DNA of 64,000 nt from positions 62,001-126,000 of the forward strand of contig CAWJEG010000010.1 in assembly GCA_963841845.1 (NCBI GenBank), given 5' to 3'. The translations under genes and the position numbers were made by a program. Positions 36,750 to 46,689 of the stretch are shown in pieces. How positions within the stretch are numbered: the stretch's first letter is position 1; each line of letters opens with the position of its first letter. The stretch is from CAVVGZ01 sp963841845 (GTDB lineage: Bacteria; Chloroflexota; Anaerolineae; Anaerolineales; Anaerolineaceae). The notes under the pieces are model-generated. The model was not told the origin of the DNA. It did not search any database and saw only the letters and a list, made by a program, of their open reading frames with translations.

Positions 36750-37377
36750 TTATTCCAGCATTTTCCGTGCTTCAGGAAGGATAATTTTTATCCAATCCGC
36801 ATACTGGACAGCCGAAGGGTGCAAACCATCCACTGCCACATACTCTGACCGCCTTTCAGCCTCCCTTGAGATGGGGGTAACATCCACCAGAACAACCCGC
36901 GCATCCCTGGCCTGCTCAATTACGATATCATTGAACAGGTCAATTTCCTGACCGATTTTTTGACGATTTCTTCCCTCTGCAAATGGCATGAGCCCCCAAT
37001 CCGGGATGGATAAAACCATGACATGTCCCGGGTTACCCCCGGCCAGGTCAACCGCCCGGTTAATTAAATATGTGCAAATCCCGCCGGAAATCCTCCCGGG
37101 AATTTCCGCGGAACTGGTTGTTCACTCCAATCAACAGACTGACCATGTCAAAAGGACCCTGGGGATTCCTATCATCCATTGCCGCTAACAGTTCAGAGGT
37201 TGTCCAGCCTGTCCTGGCAATGATTTCAGCCTCTGCCAGCGGCAAACCCTCGCTGCGCAGCGCTTCCACCAACTGATGAGGCCAGCAGCCTTCTTTGTAA
37301 ACTCCTTCGCCGATGGTGTATGAATCTCCCAAAGCCAGGTAGCGGTACTGTGTCCGGCCAATGAAAGGTGAAGACAT
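36750..37377 (-). CDS. SGNH/GDSL-type hydrolase, frameshifted near 37080
   Basis: About 208 residues after repair, cytoplasmic. Block I 'YLALGDSYTIGEGV' with the catalytic Ser, block III 'LLIGVNNQFRG' (Gly-x-Asn-Asn), and block V 'VAVDGLHPSAVQYADW' with the catalytic Asp and His. The frame breaks at 37080-37082; removing one G from a GGG run gives 'EDFRRICTYLINRAVDLAGG'. Esterase or lipase, for example on an acylated sugar or lysolipid; substrate not predictable. Confidence 0.85.
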
Positions 37378-37622
37378 GGTGACTCTATCCTATCCATCCA
37401 GTATTTTCGGCGCTGGATGTGCCCCGGCGCCAAAGCGCTGACATGAGACAAATAAGGCGGGTCCTGCCCAAATACAGCGTGTATTAGATTATAGCTGAGG
37501 AGGAACAAATTATTCCATCCGCTGCCGTCAACCCCGTGCGTGACCCAGTGATTAGATGATCCAAGAAATCCTGCCAATAAATATGCTAAACTATCCTTGA
37601 TCTGGTCTTTTAAGGAGGGTGG

Positions 37623-38834
37623 ATGAAAAGTATTGCGGTTATCGGAGCCGGTCCAGCCGGGATATTCGCTGCGCTGCAAGCAGCCCGAAGTGATACTGTA
37701 GTGCATTTAATAGATTCCAACCCGCAGGTTGGACGAAAACTGCTGGTCACCGGAAGCGGGCGCTGCAATATCACCAACCGCAATCTCATCATTACCCGCT
37801 ATTCCAGTTCAAAACCGGATTTTGTGCGCAAGGTGTTGGAAAAATTTGACCAGAACTGCCTGATGGATTATTTGAACGATCTGGGGATTTATACATACTC
37901 TACCGATGACGGCTGGGTGTATCCAATTTCCAATTCCGCTGCCAATGTAGTCAGCCTGCTTCTTGCCCATCTTAATGCTGCCCGGGTAAACCTTCACCCT
38001 GGGACCATGGTGACAGATATCCAGACTGATCCAAATGGATTCTTCCTTTCATCAGATCCGGGTATCTTTCCAACCGTCTTTGACCGGCTTATCATAGCCA
38101 GCGGCGGTAAGGCTTACCCGGAATTAGGATCCAAAGGAACCCTTTTTCCTATACTGGCTCAGTTGGGACATACCTTACAGCCAATTTTTCCCGCTTTAGC
38201 ACCCCTTATGACGGACAGAAAGCCAATCCAAAAACTGAAAGGGGTCCGGCTGGATGCCGGGGTGAAGCTGTATGCCAGGAGGAAGCTGCTCGGGGAAACA
38301 GTCGGAAACATCATTTTCACAGACTGGGGAATCAATGGACCGGGGGTGATGGATATCAGCCACCTGGCTGCACAGAATCCGTACCTGGATTTATACCTGG
38401 TGATAGATTTTCTACTTCCCCACGCAGAGTATATTTCGATGCTGAAGGAAAACCGGAACTTAAAATCAATAGCCTTCAGCGTCCTGCTTGGTTCAGCCCT
38501 GCCGGCAAAATTGGTCCACCATATTTTCACCAGCCTTAATGTATCCATGGATGCGGGCGCAGAGGAACTGGGAGAAATAAATGTCAGGCGAATCCTGCAA
38601 ACCCTGGCCGGGTTCAAGGTCGAGGTAAAGGGAACGCGCGGATTCGAATACAGCCAGGCATCCACCGGTGGGATCTACCCCGGGGAGGTGGATGCCGCCA
38701 GTATGCAGTCACTGCTGGTGCCGGGAGTCTTCTTTGCAGGGGAGGTTTTGGACGCGGTTGGGCCGTGCGGAGGTTATAACCTGCAGTGGGCTTTCTCAAG
38801 CGGTTTTCTGGCAGGCCGCTCAGCGGTGCTGTAA
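37623..38834 (+). CDS. NAD(P)/FAD-dependent oxidoreductase, YhiN/HI0933 family
   Basis: 403 residues. FAD-binding motif 'IGAGPAGIFAALQAA' at the N-terminus, then the family signature 'GRKLLVTGSGRCNITN', and C-terminal 'GGIYPGEVDAASMQS', 'FFAGEVLDAVGPCGGYNLQWAFSSG'. Full length for the family. A flavoprotein with unassigned physiological reaction. RBS AAGGAGGG before ATG 37623. Confidence 0.93.
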   Translation: MKSIAVIGAGPAGIFAALQAARSDTVVHLIDSNPQVGRKLLVTGSGRCNITNRNLIITRYSSSKPDFVRKVLEKFDQNCLMDYLNDLGIYTYSTDDGWVYPISNSAANVVSLLLAHLNAARVNLHPGTMVTDIQTDPNGFFLSSDPGIFPTVFDRLIIASGGKAYPELGSKGTLFPILAQLGHTLQPIFPALAPLMTDRKPIQKLKGVRLDAGVKLYARRKLLGETVGNIIFTDWGINGPGVMDISHLAAQNPYLDLYLVIDFLLPHAEYISMLKENRNLKSIAFSVLLGSALPAKLVHHIFTSLNVSMDAGAEELGEINVRRILQTLAGFKVEVKGTRGFEYSQASTGGIYPGEVDAASMQSLLVPGVFFAGEVLDAVGPCGGYNLQWAFSSGFLAGRSAVL

Positions 38835-39094
38835 ACCATACTCCGGAAGAACCCGTGGATAAGCCAATCACCTGTACCATCCGGCAAAATCCCCGCGATT
38901 CCAACCGTGCTCTCCTGCTCATGGCGGGGGTGTGATTAAACATGACAATCGTGAAGATCCTTCCATTATCCGGCTGGATACCTGCGTGATTATCACCCGG
39001 GATGATTCGCAGCGGGTTCTGTTTGGTTTCAATTTTCATATCCTGTGGGATAATTGCGTCTTAATACAAAATATTTTCAATTTTGGGAGCAAAA

Positions 39095-39868
39095 ATGGAC
39101 TGGATATCTGACCCAAAAATCTGGATCGCCTTATTAACCCTGATTGCCCTGGAAATTGTCCTTGGTGTCGATAATGTTATCTTCATTTCAATTCTGGCTG
39201 GAAAATTGCCTGAAAATCAGCAGGCCAGGGCACGGCGCACCGGACTGGCAGTAGCGGTCATCTCGCGAATTCTTCTGCTGCTTTCTCTTTCCTATGTCAT
39301 CCATTTGACTGAACCTTTGTTCGTAATCGCGGGATTTGAAATTTCAGGACGGGATCTCATTCTTATCGCAGGCGGATTGTTTCTCCTGGCAAAAGCCACC
39401 CAGGAGATCCACCAGAAACTGGAGGGGATTGAAGGACATGCCTCGGTCCGCATAAAGCCTTCTTTTATAAATGTAATCTTACAGGTTTTTATTCTGGATG
39501 TGGTCTTTTCACTGGATTCGGTGATTACCGCTGTGGGTATGGTGGACCAACTGGCCATCATGATCGCCGCCGTAGTGATCGCCGCCGTGGTTATGATTAT
39601 GGCATCCGGTGCCCTGAGTAAGTTTGTGGATAACCACCCGACGATAAAAATGCTGGCGCTCTCATTCCTTCTGATGATCGGCTTCACCTTGATTGTTGAA
39701 GGCCTGCACCAGCACATCCCAAAAGGGTATATCTATTTTGCCATGGTTTTTTCGGTATTTGTGGAAATGCTCAACCTGCGCTTGAGGAGCAAAAGTCCGG
39801 AGCCTGTTAAACTGCACCAGGCCTACACATCTGAAGGATTAACGCATGGCTCGCCAGATACACCATAA
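39095..39868 (+). CDS. TerC-family integral membrane protein
   Basis: 257 residues from ATG 39095, which has GGGAG five nt upstream; a TTG at 39083 overlaps the RBS and is rejected. Membrane signature motifs 'LEIVLGVDNVIFISILAGKLP' and 'FSLDSVITAVGMVDQ', each with an Asp expected to bind or conduct metal. The TerC family is linked to manganese export and to metallation of secreted proteins. No yybP-ykoY-like leader was recognised upstream. Confidence 0.93.
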   Translation: MDWISDPKIWIALLTLIALEIVLGVDNVIFISILAGKLPENQQARARRTGLAVAVISRILLLLSLSYVIHLTEPLFVIAGFEISGRDLILIAGGLFLLAKATQEIHQKLEGIEGHASVRIKPSFINVILQVFILDVVFSLDSVITAVGMVDQLAIMIAAVVIAAVVMIMASGALSKFVDNHPTIKMLALSFLLMIGFTLIVEGLHQHIPKGYIYFAMVFSVFVEMLNLRLRSKSPEPVKLHQAYTSEGLTHGSPDTP

Positions 39869-39898
39869 ATTGGGTGTCCACCGGATTAATTGAATTCA

Positions 39899-39935
39899 AT
39901 CCTCCCCAATTTGAGAGGAGGATGTTTTTATTTTT
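39899..39935 (+). terminator. Terminator between convergent terC-like and metA genes
   Basis: Stem ATCCTCC / GGAGGAT (39899-39905 and 39917-39923) followed by 'GTTTTTATTTTTAA' on the plus strand. Confidence 0.65.
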
Positions 39936-39953
39936 AATCTGGCAAGGAGAGTC

Positions 39954-40896
39954 TCAATCACCAATATAGGGTTTATGATGCGGGATTTCAGTCACATCAT
40001 AAGGCGTTTCCTGGTAAACATAGTAATTTAACCAATTAACATAGAGCAGGTTGGAATGCCCCCGCCAGCGGACAACCGGTTCCCGGGAAGGATCATCACC
40101 GGGAAAATAGTTGGCAGGGATATTTATCGGCAATCCCTTATTAATATCCCGATCATATTCTGTTTTCAGGGTCAGGGGATCATACTCTGAATGCCCGGTT
40201 ACATATATCTGGCGGCCATCCCGGCTGCCAACGATGTATACGCCCGCTATTTCCGATACATGAAAGCAGCTCCACTTCAGGTACCTGCAGAATATCCTCC
40301 CGCCGGATTTCGGTATGCCGGGAATGGGGGGCATAAAATACGTCATCAAAGCCGCGGAAAAGGGGCAGGTTTTGCCGTAAAATCTTATGGGGGAAGACCC
40401 CGAACATTTTCTCGGGGAGCGGATATTTTGGAATTCCAAATTGATGGTAAAGGCCAGCCTGTGCCCCCCAGCAGATAAAGAGGGTGGAGAAGACATTTTC
40501 ACAGCTCCAGTCGATTACCGCCTGCAGCTCACTCCAGTAATCCACTTCTTCAAAAGGCATATGCTCAACCGGAGCACCGGTGATAATCAAACCATCATAC
40601 TTAAGAGGGCTTATTTCATCAAAAGTCTTATAAAAATTAAGTAAATGGTCCTGGGATACATTTTTTGCCCTGTGGGTGCTGGTATAGAAGAAGGTGATGT
40701 CCACTTGCAGCGGAGAGTTGCCCAACAGGCGCAGCAGCTGGGTCTCTGTGGTTATCTTGGTTGGCATGAGGTTAAGGATGGCGATTTTCAGCGGGCGGAT
40801 GTCCTGATGTTCAGCCCTCATTTCCTTCATGACAAAAATATTCTCGTTTTTCAGGATTTCAATTGCAGGAAGCTGATCCGGTACGATTACTGGCAT
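39954..40896 (-). CDS. metA: Homoserine O-acetyltransferase MetA, frameshifted near 40258
   Basis: About 313 residues after repair. Activates homoserine for methionine synthesis. Catalytic Cys in 'TLFICWGAQAGLYHQFGIPKY', His in 'APHSRHTEIRREDI', and Glu in 'SEIAGVYIVGS'. Residue 111 is Glu ('GAPVEHMPFEEV'), the residue that marks acetyl-CoA rather than succinyl-CoA use in MetA enzymes (Gly in E. coli). The frame breaks at 40257-40262: removing one base gives 'ELLSC-SEIAGVYIV'. Lies downstream of metF and aspartokinase on the same strand. Confidence 0.93.
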
Positions 40897-40965
40897 ATGC
40901 TTACGTCCTTAAGTTAAACATTAAAGAAATTCAGGGGTATGCAATATGAGGGAACCATCAAATCC

Positions 40966-42402
40966 TCACATTCCCTGAAGCGGTTTGTTAATCAGGCGAT
41001 GAAGCGATTTAAGTGCCTTTTGTACATCCCTGGCATCCACTACCAGGCTGAGTGAAATCTCCGATGATCCATAGGAGATCGCTAAAACATTAATCTGATC
41101 CTCCCCCAGAACGGAAAAAATGAGTGCCGAGATACCCGGTTTATGGCGTGTACCGGGGCTGAGCACACTGACAATTGCCACCTCATCCGTAGCCCAAATC
41201 CTATCGATATCCCCCAGGACCAATTCGGTTGCCAGAGCTTTCTGCAGTGCTGTAATAGCGCGGGGGGCAATCTCCACAGGTACAGCGAAACAAATGGATT
41301 GTTCCGAGGCAGCCTCAGCAATCAAAGGAACACTTGTCCCTGTTGTTGCAACTGCGGTAAAAATGCGGGCTGCCACTCCGGGTACACCCAGCATACCTCT
41401 GCCTTGAACCGTGACCAGTTTTAAACCCCGAAACGCAGCGACCGCTTTTATTGGACCATTCTCAATGGAAACCTGTTCAGCAATGATGCGGGTGCCGGGA
41501 TGGGCGGGATTGAATGTATTAAGCACCCGCAATCGTATTCCAGCTTCAATGACCGGGTGAATCGTTTTTGGATGGAGGACTTTCGCTCCAAAATAAGCCA
41601 GCTCGGCAACTTCATTGTAGCTGAGCTCCGGGATGGTCTGGGCATCCGGGATAATGCGCGGATCTGCGGTCATCACCCCATCCACATCGGTCCAGATCCA
41701 GACTTCGGCTGCCCCCAGGGCAACCCCAAGCAAGGCAGCTGAATAATCACTGCCGCCGCGCCCGAGGGTGGTTACAACTCCAGACGGGGTAGCCGCAATG
41801 AACCCGGTGACGACCGGAATTCGCCGCTGGGCAAGGATTGGTTTGAGGGTATCCACTGTGCGAGTATTGGTAGCCTTAATATCCGGGCGCGCGGCCGTAA
41901 AATGGTCATCTGTAACAATCAGCTGTGAACCTTCCACAAATTGGGCGGATAATCCATTTGATTCCATCCCGGCAGCCATCAGGCGGACACTTAATCGCTC
42001 CCCCAACCCGGCAACAACATCCATGGCACGCGGGGTAGCCTCGCCCAGCACGGCAATCGCCTGGCAAAAATGACTGAAATCGGAGATGAGGTGGTTAATA
42101 TCCTGTTTCACCTGGATCTGACGCGCCAGATCCGGTACCAATTGGGTCAGGATTTTTTCATGACGCTCACGCAGCTCATGGGAAGCCTGATAGAAAAACT
42201 GCTGATCCCCCTCGGCAGCCCTCCGGGCACTATCAATTAAAATATCCGTCACACCATTCAGGGCTGAGACAACTACAACCAGGTTTGGCCATTCCTTGCG
42301 CGTTTCCTTGACGTTTTGAATCGCCTGGGTCATCGCCTCCAGCGAACCAATTGACGTACCCCCAAATTTCATCACCAGAACTTTATCTTTATTTTCGATC
42401 AT
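40966..42402 (-). CDS. Aspartokinase with C-terminal ACT domains
   Basis: About 478 residues from ATG 42402 (a longer TTG start at 42426 is possible). 'VMKFGGTSIGS' opens the amino-acid kinase fold; 'VVTTLGRGGSDYSAALLGVALGA' and 'EVWIWTDVDGVMTADPR' are the nucleotide and aspartate sites. The C-terminus has tandem ACT domains ('VQGRGMLGVPGVAARIFTAVA', 'LAISYGSSEISLSLVV'). Monofunctional, with no homoserine dehydrogenase domain. Phosphorylates aspartate, the first step toward homoserine, and sits between metF and metA, so it is probably the methionine-branch isozyme. Confidence 0.93.
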   Translation of the reverse strand: MIENKDKVLVMKFGGTSIGSLEAMTQAIQNVKETRKEWPNLVVVVSALNGVTDILIDSARRAAEGDQQFFYQASHELRERHEKILTQLVPDLARQIQVKQDINHLISDFSHFCQAIAVLGEATPRAMDVVAGLGERLSVRLMAAGMESNGLSAQFVEGSQLIVTDDHFTAARPDIKATNTRTVDTLKPILAQRRIPVVTGFIAATPSGVVTTLGRGGSDYSAALLGVALGAAEVWIWTDVDGVMTADPRIIPDAQTIPELSYNEVAELAYFGAKVLHPKTIHPVIEAGIRLRVLNTFNPAHPGTRIIAEQVSIENGPIKAVAAFRGLKLVTVQGRGMLGVPGVAARIFTAVATTGTSVPLIAEAASEQSICFAVPVEIAPRAITALQKALATELVLGDIDRIWATDEVAIVSVLSPGTRHKPGISALIFSVLGEDQINVLAISYGSSEISLSLVVDARDVQKALKSLHRLINKPLQGM

Positions 42403-42448
42403 ACTGTTCAATTTCTCCGGCACCAAACAGACCCATTTGAAAATGGGG

Positions 42449-43339
42449 TCATGTCGAAAGAATGGGGGATTTGGTTAAGCCCAGTGAATCATAAATCTGA
42501 AGTGTTGTCCTGGATTTGTTCAGAGTATAGAAATGAATACCCCGGACACCTTTATCCAACAGATCCAGTACCTGCTGGGTAGCCCAATGGGCACCCACCT
42601 TTGCAAATTGTTCGTCGTCCTGGGTACGGGAAAGGGCTTTTTGAAAACGGGCTGGATATTTTGCTCCCAGTGCCGTATCTGCAATACGGATCATCGACTT
42701 GCGGGAAATGATAGGCATAATCCCCGGAATTACTGGCAAATGTATGCCTGCCAATTCACATCGTTCGCAAAAATCATAAAATTCACGGTTGTCAAAAAAC
42801 AACTGGGTAGTAATGAAATCCGCCCCCTGATCTACTTTGGCCTTCAAAAAATCGATCTCTTTGAGGCGGTTGGGTGTCTCCGGATGTCCTTCAGGATAAC
42901 CAGCAACGCCAATACACATTTCCGGGCAGTACTTTTTTATGAATCCGACCAGGTCGGTGGCGAATCCGAAACCATCTTCATGGGGAATAAAAGTCATTTG
43001 GCCGGCAGGCGGATCACCGCGCAGTGCCATGATATTTTCTATGCCATTATCATGGTATTTTTCCAGGATGGAAAGGATTTCAGCCTTGCTGTGGTTGACA
43101 CAAGTGAGATGAGCAGCAACTGTGCTGCAAGTTTCATTTTTCAGGCGAATGACAAGGTCCTGGGTGAGCTGGCGGGTGGAACCACCAGCCCCGTAGGTGA
43201 TGGTAACGAAGGATGGTTCCAGAGGGATGAGATCCTGGATGGTTTTGAACAGCTCCTCCGAGGCAACTTCGGTTTTGGGAGGGAAAAATTCAAAACTGAA
43301 TGTCTTCTGTTTTGCCAATAATTCCGAAATCTTCGCCAT
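42449..43339 (-). CDS. metF: Methylenetetrahydrofolate reductase MetF
   Basis: 296 residues. 'FSFEFFPPKTE' at the N-terminus, 'SFVTITYGAGGSTRQLT', 'NIMALRGDPP' (the folate and FAD contacts), 'GADFITTQLFFDN' and 'VIPGIMPI' are the MTHFR signatures. Makes 5-methyl-THF for methionine synthase. First gene of the metF-aspartokinase-metA cluster, with a promoter 80 nt upstream. Confidence 0.96.
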   Translation of the reverse strand: MAKISELLAKQKTFSFEFFPPKTEVASEELFKTIQDLIPLEPSFVTITYGAGGSTRQLTQDLVIRLKNETCSTVAAHLTCVNHSKAEILSILEKYHDNGIENIMALRGDPPAGQMTFIPHEDGFGFATDLVGFIKKYCPEMCIGVAGYPEGHPETPNRLKEIDFLKAKVDQGADFITTQLFFDNREFYDFCERCELAGIHLPVIPGIMPIISRKSMIRIADTALGAKYPARFQKALSRTQDDEQFAKVGAHWATQQVLDLLDKGVRGIHFYTLNKSRTTLQIYDSLGLTKSPILST

Positions 43340-43655
43340 AATCTACCCGTAATCCAACAAACATCAAAAACCTGATTCAAAAATGTGCAACCTTATCACT
43401 GATCGACATTTTTGGAATAGATTCAATTGTAATTGTTTTGTCATTTATGGTCAAAGCGCATCGCTGATATGAAAGCTCAGGGGAGGCATCAAATCTTGAG
43501 TGGATTCCAAAAATACAGGTAAAGGCACACCACTTTGATTGAAATTTAGATTTATATTATGAAGTTACCCTTATTTAGTTGATTCAAATTGAAAAATTTT
43601 GTATGATATAGGTATAGGAAAAATACTCTTAATAGCGTTGATAAATGGAGGAATG
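43340..43655. other. Divergent promoter region of metF and the CBS gene
   Basis: About 315 nt. Minus-strand promoter for metF: TTGACC (43454-43449), 17-nt spacer, TACAAT (43431-43426). Plus-strand promoter for the CBS gene: TTGATT (43579-43584), 17-nt spacer, TATGAT (43602-43607). I looked for a SAM riboswitch in the 80-nt metF leader and saw none. Confidence 0.6.
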
Positions 43656-44102
43656 ATGATTACGGTGAGATCCATGCTGCAACAAAAAGGGGACGAGATT
43701 TTTGCGTTAAACCCAGATTCAACTATCCGAGAAGCGCTGAAATTAATGGCTGAAAATCAAATAGGCGCCATAATGATCCTTGAGGGTGAGGATAAAAAAG
43801 TAGCCGGGATCTTTTCGGAACGAGATTATGCCCGCTTAAATGCGAAACAACGCGTCAATTATAATACGCCGCTCAAGGGAGTCATGACCACCAAGTTATA
43901 TTTTGTCAGCCCCAATGAAACAGCCAATGTCGTTATGGCATTAATGACCGACCGCCACATTCGCCATTTACCTGTTATCCAGGACGATAAACTGGTGGGG
44001 GTCATTTCGATTGGTGATGTGGTTAAGAGTGTGATCCATGATCAAGAGACTACCATTGAAAGCCTTGAAAAATATATTATGGGGGGTGGTTACAACCTCT
44101 AA
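43656..44102 (+). CDS. CBS-domain pair protein
   Basis: About 148 residues from ATG 43656, which has GGAGG four nt upstream; an upstream GTG/TTG start is rejected. Two CBS motifs: 'MLQQKGDEIFALNPDSTIREALKLMAENQIGAIMI' and 'VMTTKLYFVSPNETANVVMALMTDRHIRHLPVIQDDKLVGVISIGDVVK'. CBS pairs bind adenosyl ligands and act as energy or SAM sensors. Stops 6 nt before the next gene, so it is probably co-transcribed with it. Confidence 0.92.
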   Translation: MITVRSMLQQKGDEIFALNPDSTIREALKLMAENQIGAIMILEGEDKKVAGIFSERDYARLNAKQRVNYNTPLKGVMTTKLYFVSPNETANVVMALMTDRHIRHLPVIQDDKLVGVISIGDVVKSVIHDQETTIESLEKYIMGGGYNL

Positions 44103-44108
44103 GCGAAA

Positions 44109-44939
44109 TTGAAACACACAGCAACCTTGAAATGGTTGGGGGTGGCAGGTATTGAATTGAAAATGGATGACCAGATTCTCCTGGTGGATCCATATTTTAC
44201 ACGCATCTCTTTGCAAAAATATATTCTTGGAAATGTTACTCCAAACCGAGCCCTGGCGGCGCAGCTGGTTGCCTGCTGCAATTATGTGTTGGTCACCCAC
44301 TGTCATTTTGACCATTTCATGGATGTACCGGAAATCCTCCATAACACCAAAGCGGAGTGCCTGGGTTCACCCAACACATGCAAGTTATTGAGCATCTTCA
44401 AAATTCCCAAATCCCAGGTTCGGGAGGTTCAATGCGGAGATCAACACCAGCTGGGTAATTTCCAGATTGAGGTGTGCAAATCCCAACATATCCCCATTCC
44501 CGGAATTCAACAAGGAAATATTACCGGAAACCCTGAGCCGCCACTCAAAGCTGGACAATACAAGATGGACCAAATATTCAGTTATCGTATCTGCGTGGAA
44601 AAATCCAGCATTCTTACCGATCCGGGATTGTTTGCATCGGGGAAACCCAGCGATATCCTAGTGACTACTCCGTATCTCCATCCACAACAATATGAACAAA
44701 TGATACTGGAGATAAAACCCACCACTATTGTCCTGACTCACTGGGATAATTTTTTCCGGCCGCTTTCCAAACCCCTGCGCCCTAACTTTGTGCTGCCCCG
44801 CCTGGCATTACCTCTGCGTCTAAGAGTGGATTTAAACCAGTTTAATGAGATGATTCGGGAAATCAGCCCTGCAACCCGAGTACTGGTGCCTGACCTATTT
44901 AAATCCTATCCAGTTGCGGAGTTGAGCAGATCTCACTAA
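44109..44939 (+). CDS. MBL-fold metal-dependent hydrolase (UlaG-like)
   Basis: 276 residues from TTG 44109. Beta-lactamase-fold metal motif 'LVTHCHFDHFMDV' and later 'ILTDPGLF' and 'IVLTHWDNFFRPL' provide the ligands. N-terminal 'LKWLGVAGIELKMDDQILLVDPYFTR' is typical of UlaG/YycJ-like small-molecule hydrolases. Cytoplasmic; substrate unknown. Six nt after the CBS gene, so the sensor may report on the same pathway. Converges with the HAD gene. Confidence 0.85.
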   Translation: MKHTATLKWLGVAGIELKMDDQILLVDPYFTRISLQKYILGNVTPNRALAAQLVACCNYVLVTHCHFDHFMDVPEILHNTKAECLGSPNTCKLLSIFKIPKSQVREVQCGDQHQLGNFQIEVCKSQHIPIPGIQQGNITGNPEPPLKAGQYKMDQIFSYRICVEKSSILTDPGLFASGKPSDILVTTPYLHPQQYEQMILEIKPTTIVLTHWDNFFRPLSKPLRPNFVLPRLALPLRLRVDLNQFNEMIREISPATRVLVPDLFKSYPVAELSRSH

Positions 44940-44963
44940 AGGCCTATTTGTCATTGATTTGAA

Positions 44964-45674
44964 TCAATCCTTCAAATCCAAATCGATCTTTCGAAGGATA
45001 TTGGGAACTTCCTGTATCTCATCCACCTGGTGGTAATGAAACCCCTTAAGATCACCGGGGATATCATTTTCATGGGCCCATGTGAGATGGTGTGGAATAT
45101 AGATTGCCTGTCCACCAATAGCTACCACCGGATGGATATCTGAACGCAGGGAATTACCTACCATAACAAACTGTACAGGGGTGATTCTTAGTTTTTCCAG
45201 CAGTTCACCATATGCTGCCGGATTTTTGTCATGGACAATTTCCACATACTTGAAATATGGGCGCAAACCCGAACGGTCAATTTTCCGACTCTGCTCGAGG
45301 GCATCCCCTTTGGTTATTAACATAAGGTCGTAGGAATGTTTGAGCGTAGCTAAAACATCTTCGACACAGTCAATAATTTGCACTTCTGCTTCGAGCATCT
45401 CCCGGATAAAAGCGAGGATGTGCTGAATTTCTGGCGCAGTGACCGTATTATTGCTGACAAGCAAAGCAGTCTCTATCATAGAAAGCGCAAATGATTTAAT
45501 TCCATAACCATAGATGGTGATATTGCGCATTTCCATATCATACAATGCACGGCTGATGAAATCCGCATCCTGGTAAGGGGAAAGCAGTCCTAAGAATTTT
45601 TCCTCAGCCAGTTGATAAAGATGCTCATTTTCCCAGAGGGTATCATCGGCATCAAAACCAATCAGTTGGAGCAC
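44964..45674 (-). CDS. HAD-superfamily hydrolase
   Basis: 236 residues. Motif I 'LIGFDADDTLW' with the nucleophile Asp, motif II 'LMLITKGD', motif III Lys in 'VEIVHDKNPAAY', motif IV 'QFVMVGNSLRSDI'. Cap inserted after motif I. A phosphatase of the class seen for small phosphorylated metabolites; the substrate cannot be read from the sequence. Confidence 0.9.
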   Translation of the reverse strand: MLQLIGFDADDTLWENEHLYQLAEEKFLGLLSPYQDADFISRALYDMEMRNITIYGYGIKSFALSMIETALLVSNNTVTAPEIQHILAFIREMLEAEVQIIDCVEDVLATLKHSYDLMLITKGDALEQSRKIDRSGLRPYFKYVEIVHDKNPAAYGELLEKLRITPVQFVMVGNSLRSDIHPVVAIGGQAIYIPHHLTWAHENDIPGDLKGFHYHQVDEIQEVPNILRKIDLDLKD

Positions 45675-45932
45675 GGTTACCTTCTTCCTTCAACTCGCCT
45701 TATTGGGATGAAAACCCGGTATAGAGCGATTATAACAAGCTATCCGAAAACGATATTAACAGAAATCATTTCGCCTAGGTTTCGAATAAATGATATAAAA
45801 AGCACATGGATTCCAGTTATCCGATATTACCAGAGTGATCATGGCCTCTCATCCGAATCCGGATAAACCGGCACGCCTATCCGGCTGTGGTTTGGGGTAA
45901 AATTTTTTGAGAATGTTGTGTGAGGAGGTTTT

Positions 45933-46640
45933 ATGGAATATAACTTCACCGGGAAGGTAGTCCTGATCAGTGGCGCGGCCGGGATTTTAGGACAGGCTGC
46001 TGCCAGGGCGTTTATGGACTCGGGTGCAAAATTAGCCCTGGTCGACCGTCAGGAGCACAGGCTGGGGAATCTCTATCCTGACTGGACGGACACCAGCCGG
46101 GTGCTCTTGATTAATCAGATGGATTTGAATAACCCCCTCCATTCAGCCATTATTGTTGAACGAACAAGAGAAAATTTTAACCGGTTGGATATTCTGGTCA
46201 ACACAGCGGGAGGGTTCAGGGGTGGAACCCGCGTGCATGAAACGCCGGTGGAGACATGGGACTTATTGATGTCCCTGAATGCCCGGACAGCATTTGTGCT
46301 CAGCCGGGCGGTAATCCCGACCATGCTTGAGCAAAAGTCCGGGAAAATCATCCATGTTGCCGCTGCTGCCGGATTGAAAGGAAGTGCTGGAAATGCTGCT
46401 TACAGCGCTTCTAAAAGTGCATTGATCCGCCTGACAGAAAGCCTGTCTGCTGAGCTAAAGCCCCATGGCGTGAATGTCAACTGCATGCTGCCGGTGATCA
46501 TTGACACACCCTCCAACCGCCAGGCAATGCCCGGAGCCGATTTCAGCAAATGGACCAAGGCCGATTCACTTGCCAGGGTGATCCTTTTCCTGGCATCGGA
46601 TGATGCAAATGATCTTCATGGAACAGCCATTCCCCTGTAA
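45933..46640 (+). CDS. Short-chain dehydrogenase/reductase (SDR)
   Basis: 235 residues. Cofactor motif 'LISGAAGILGQAAARAF', 'NTAGGF', and catalytic Tyr-Lys in 'AAYSASKSALIRL'. Acidic 'LVDRQEHR' after strand 2 suggests NAD rather than NADP. It ends 'LHGTAIPL', a few residues shorter than the usual SDR C-terminus ('...GxxxPVYG'). Confidence 0.9.
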   Translation: MEYNFTGKVVLISGAAGILGQAAARAFMDSGAKLALVDRQEHRLGNLYPDWTDTSRVLLINQMDLNNPLHSAIIVERTRENFNRLDILVNTAGGFRGGTRVHETPVETWDLLMSLNARTAFVLSRAVIPTMLEQKSGKIIHVAAAAGLKGSAGNAAYSASKSALIRLTESLSAELKPHGVNVNCMLPVIIDTPSNRQAMPGADFSKWTKADSLARVILFLASDDANDLHGTAIPL

Positions 46641-46689
46641 TCCTCATTAAGCCGGTTATGGATGACCTTCTCAATTGCCGGTATTCATA

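Noticed and set aside
38835..39094. yybP-ykoY manganese riboswitch ahead of the TerC-like gene
   Set aside because: The conserved loops of that riboswitch are not recognisable in these 260 nt.
42533..43321. 262-residue plus-strand open frame
   Set aside because: It is the complement of metF, a well-supported gene.
43340..43425. SAM riboswitch upstream of metF
   Set aside because: The leader of about 80 nt lacks the conserved SAM-I core and is too short and AT-rich for the known classes.
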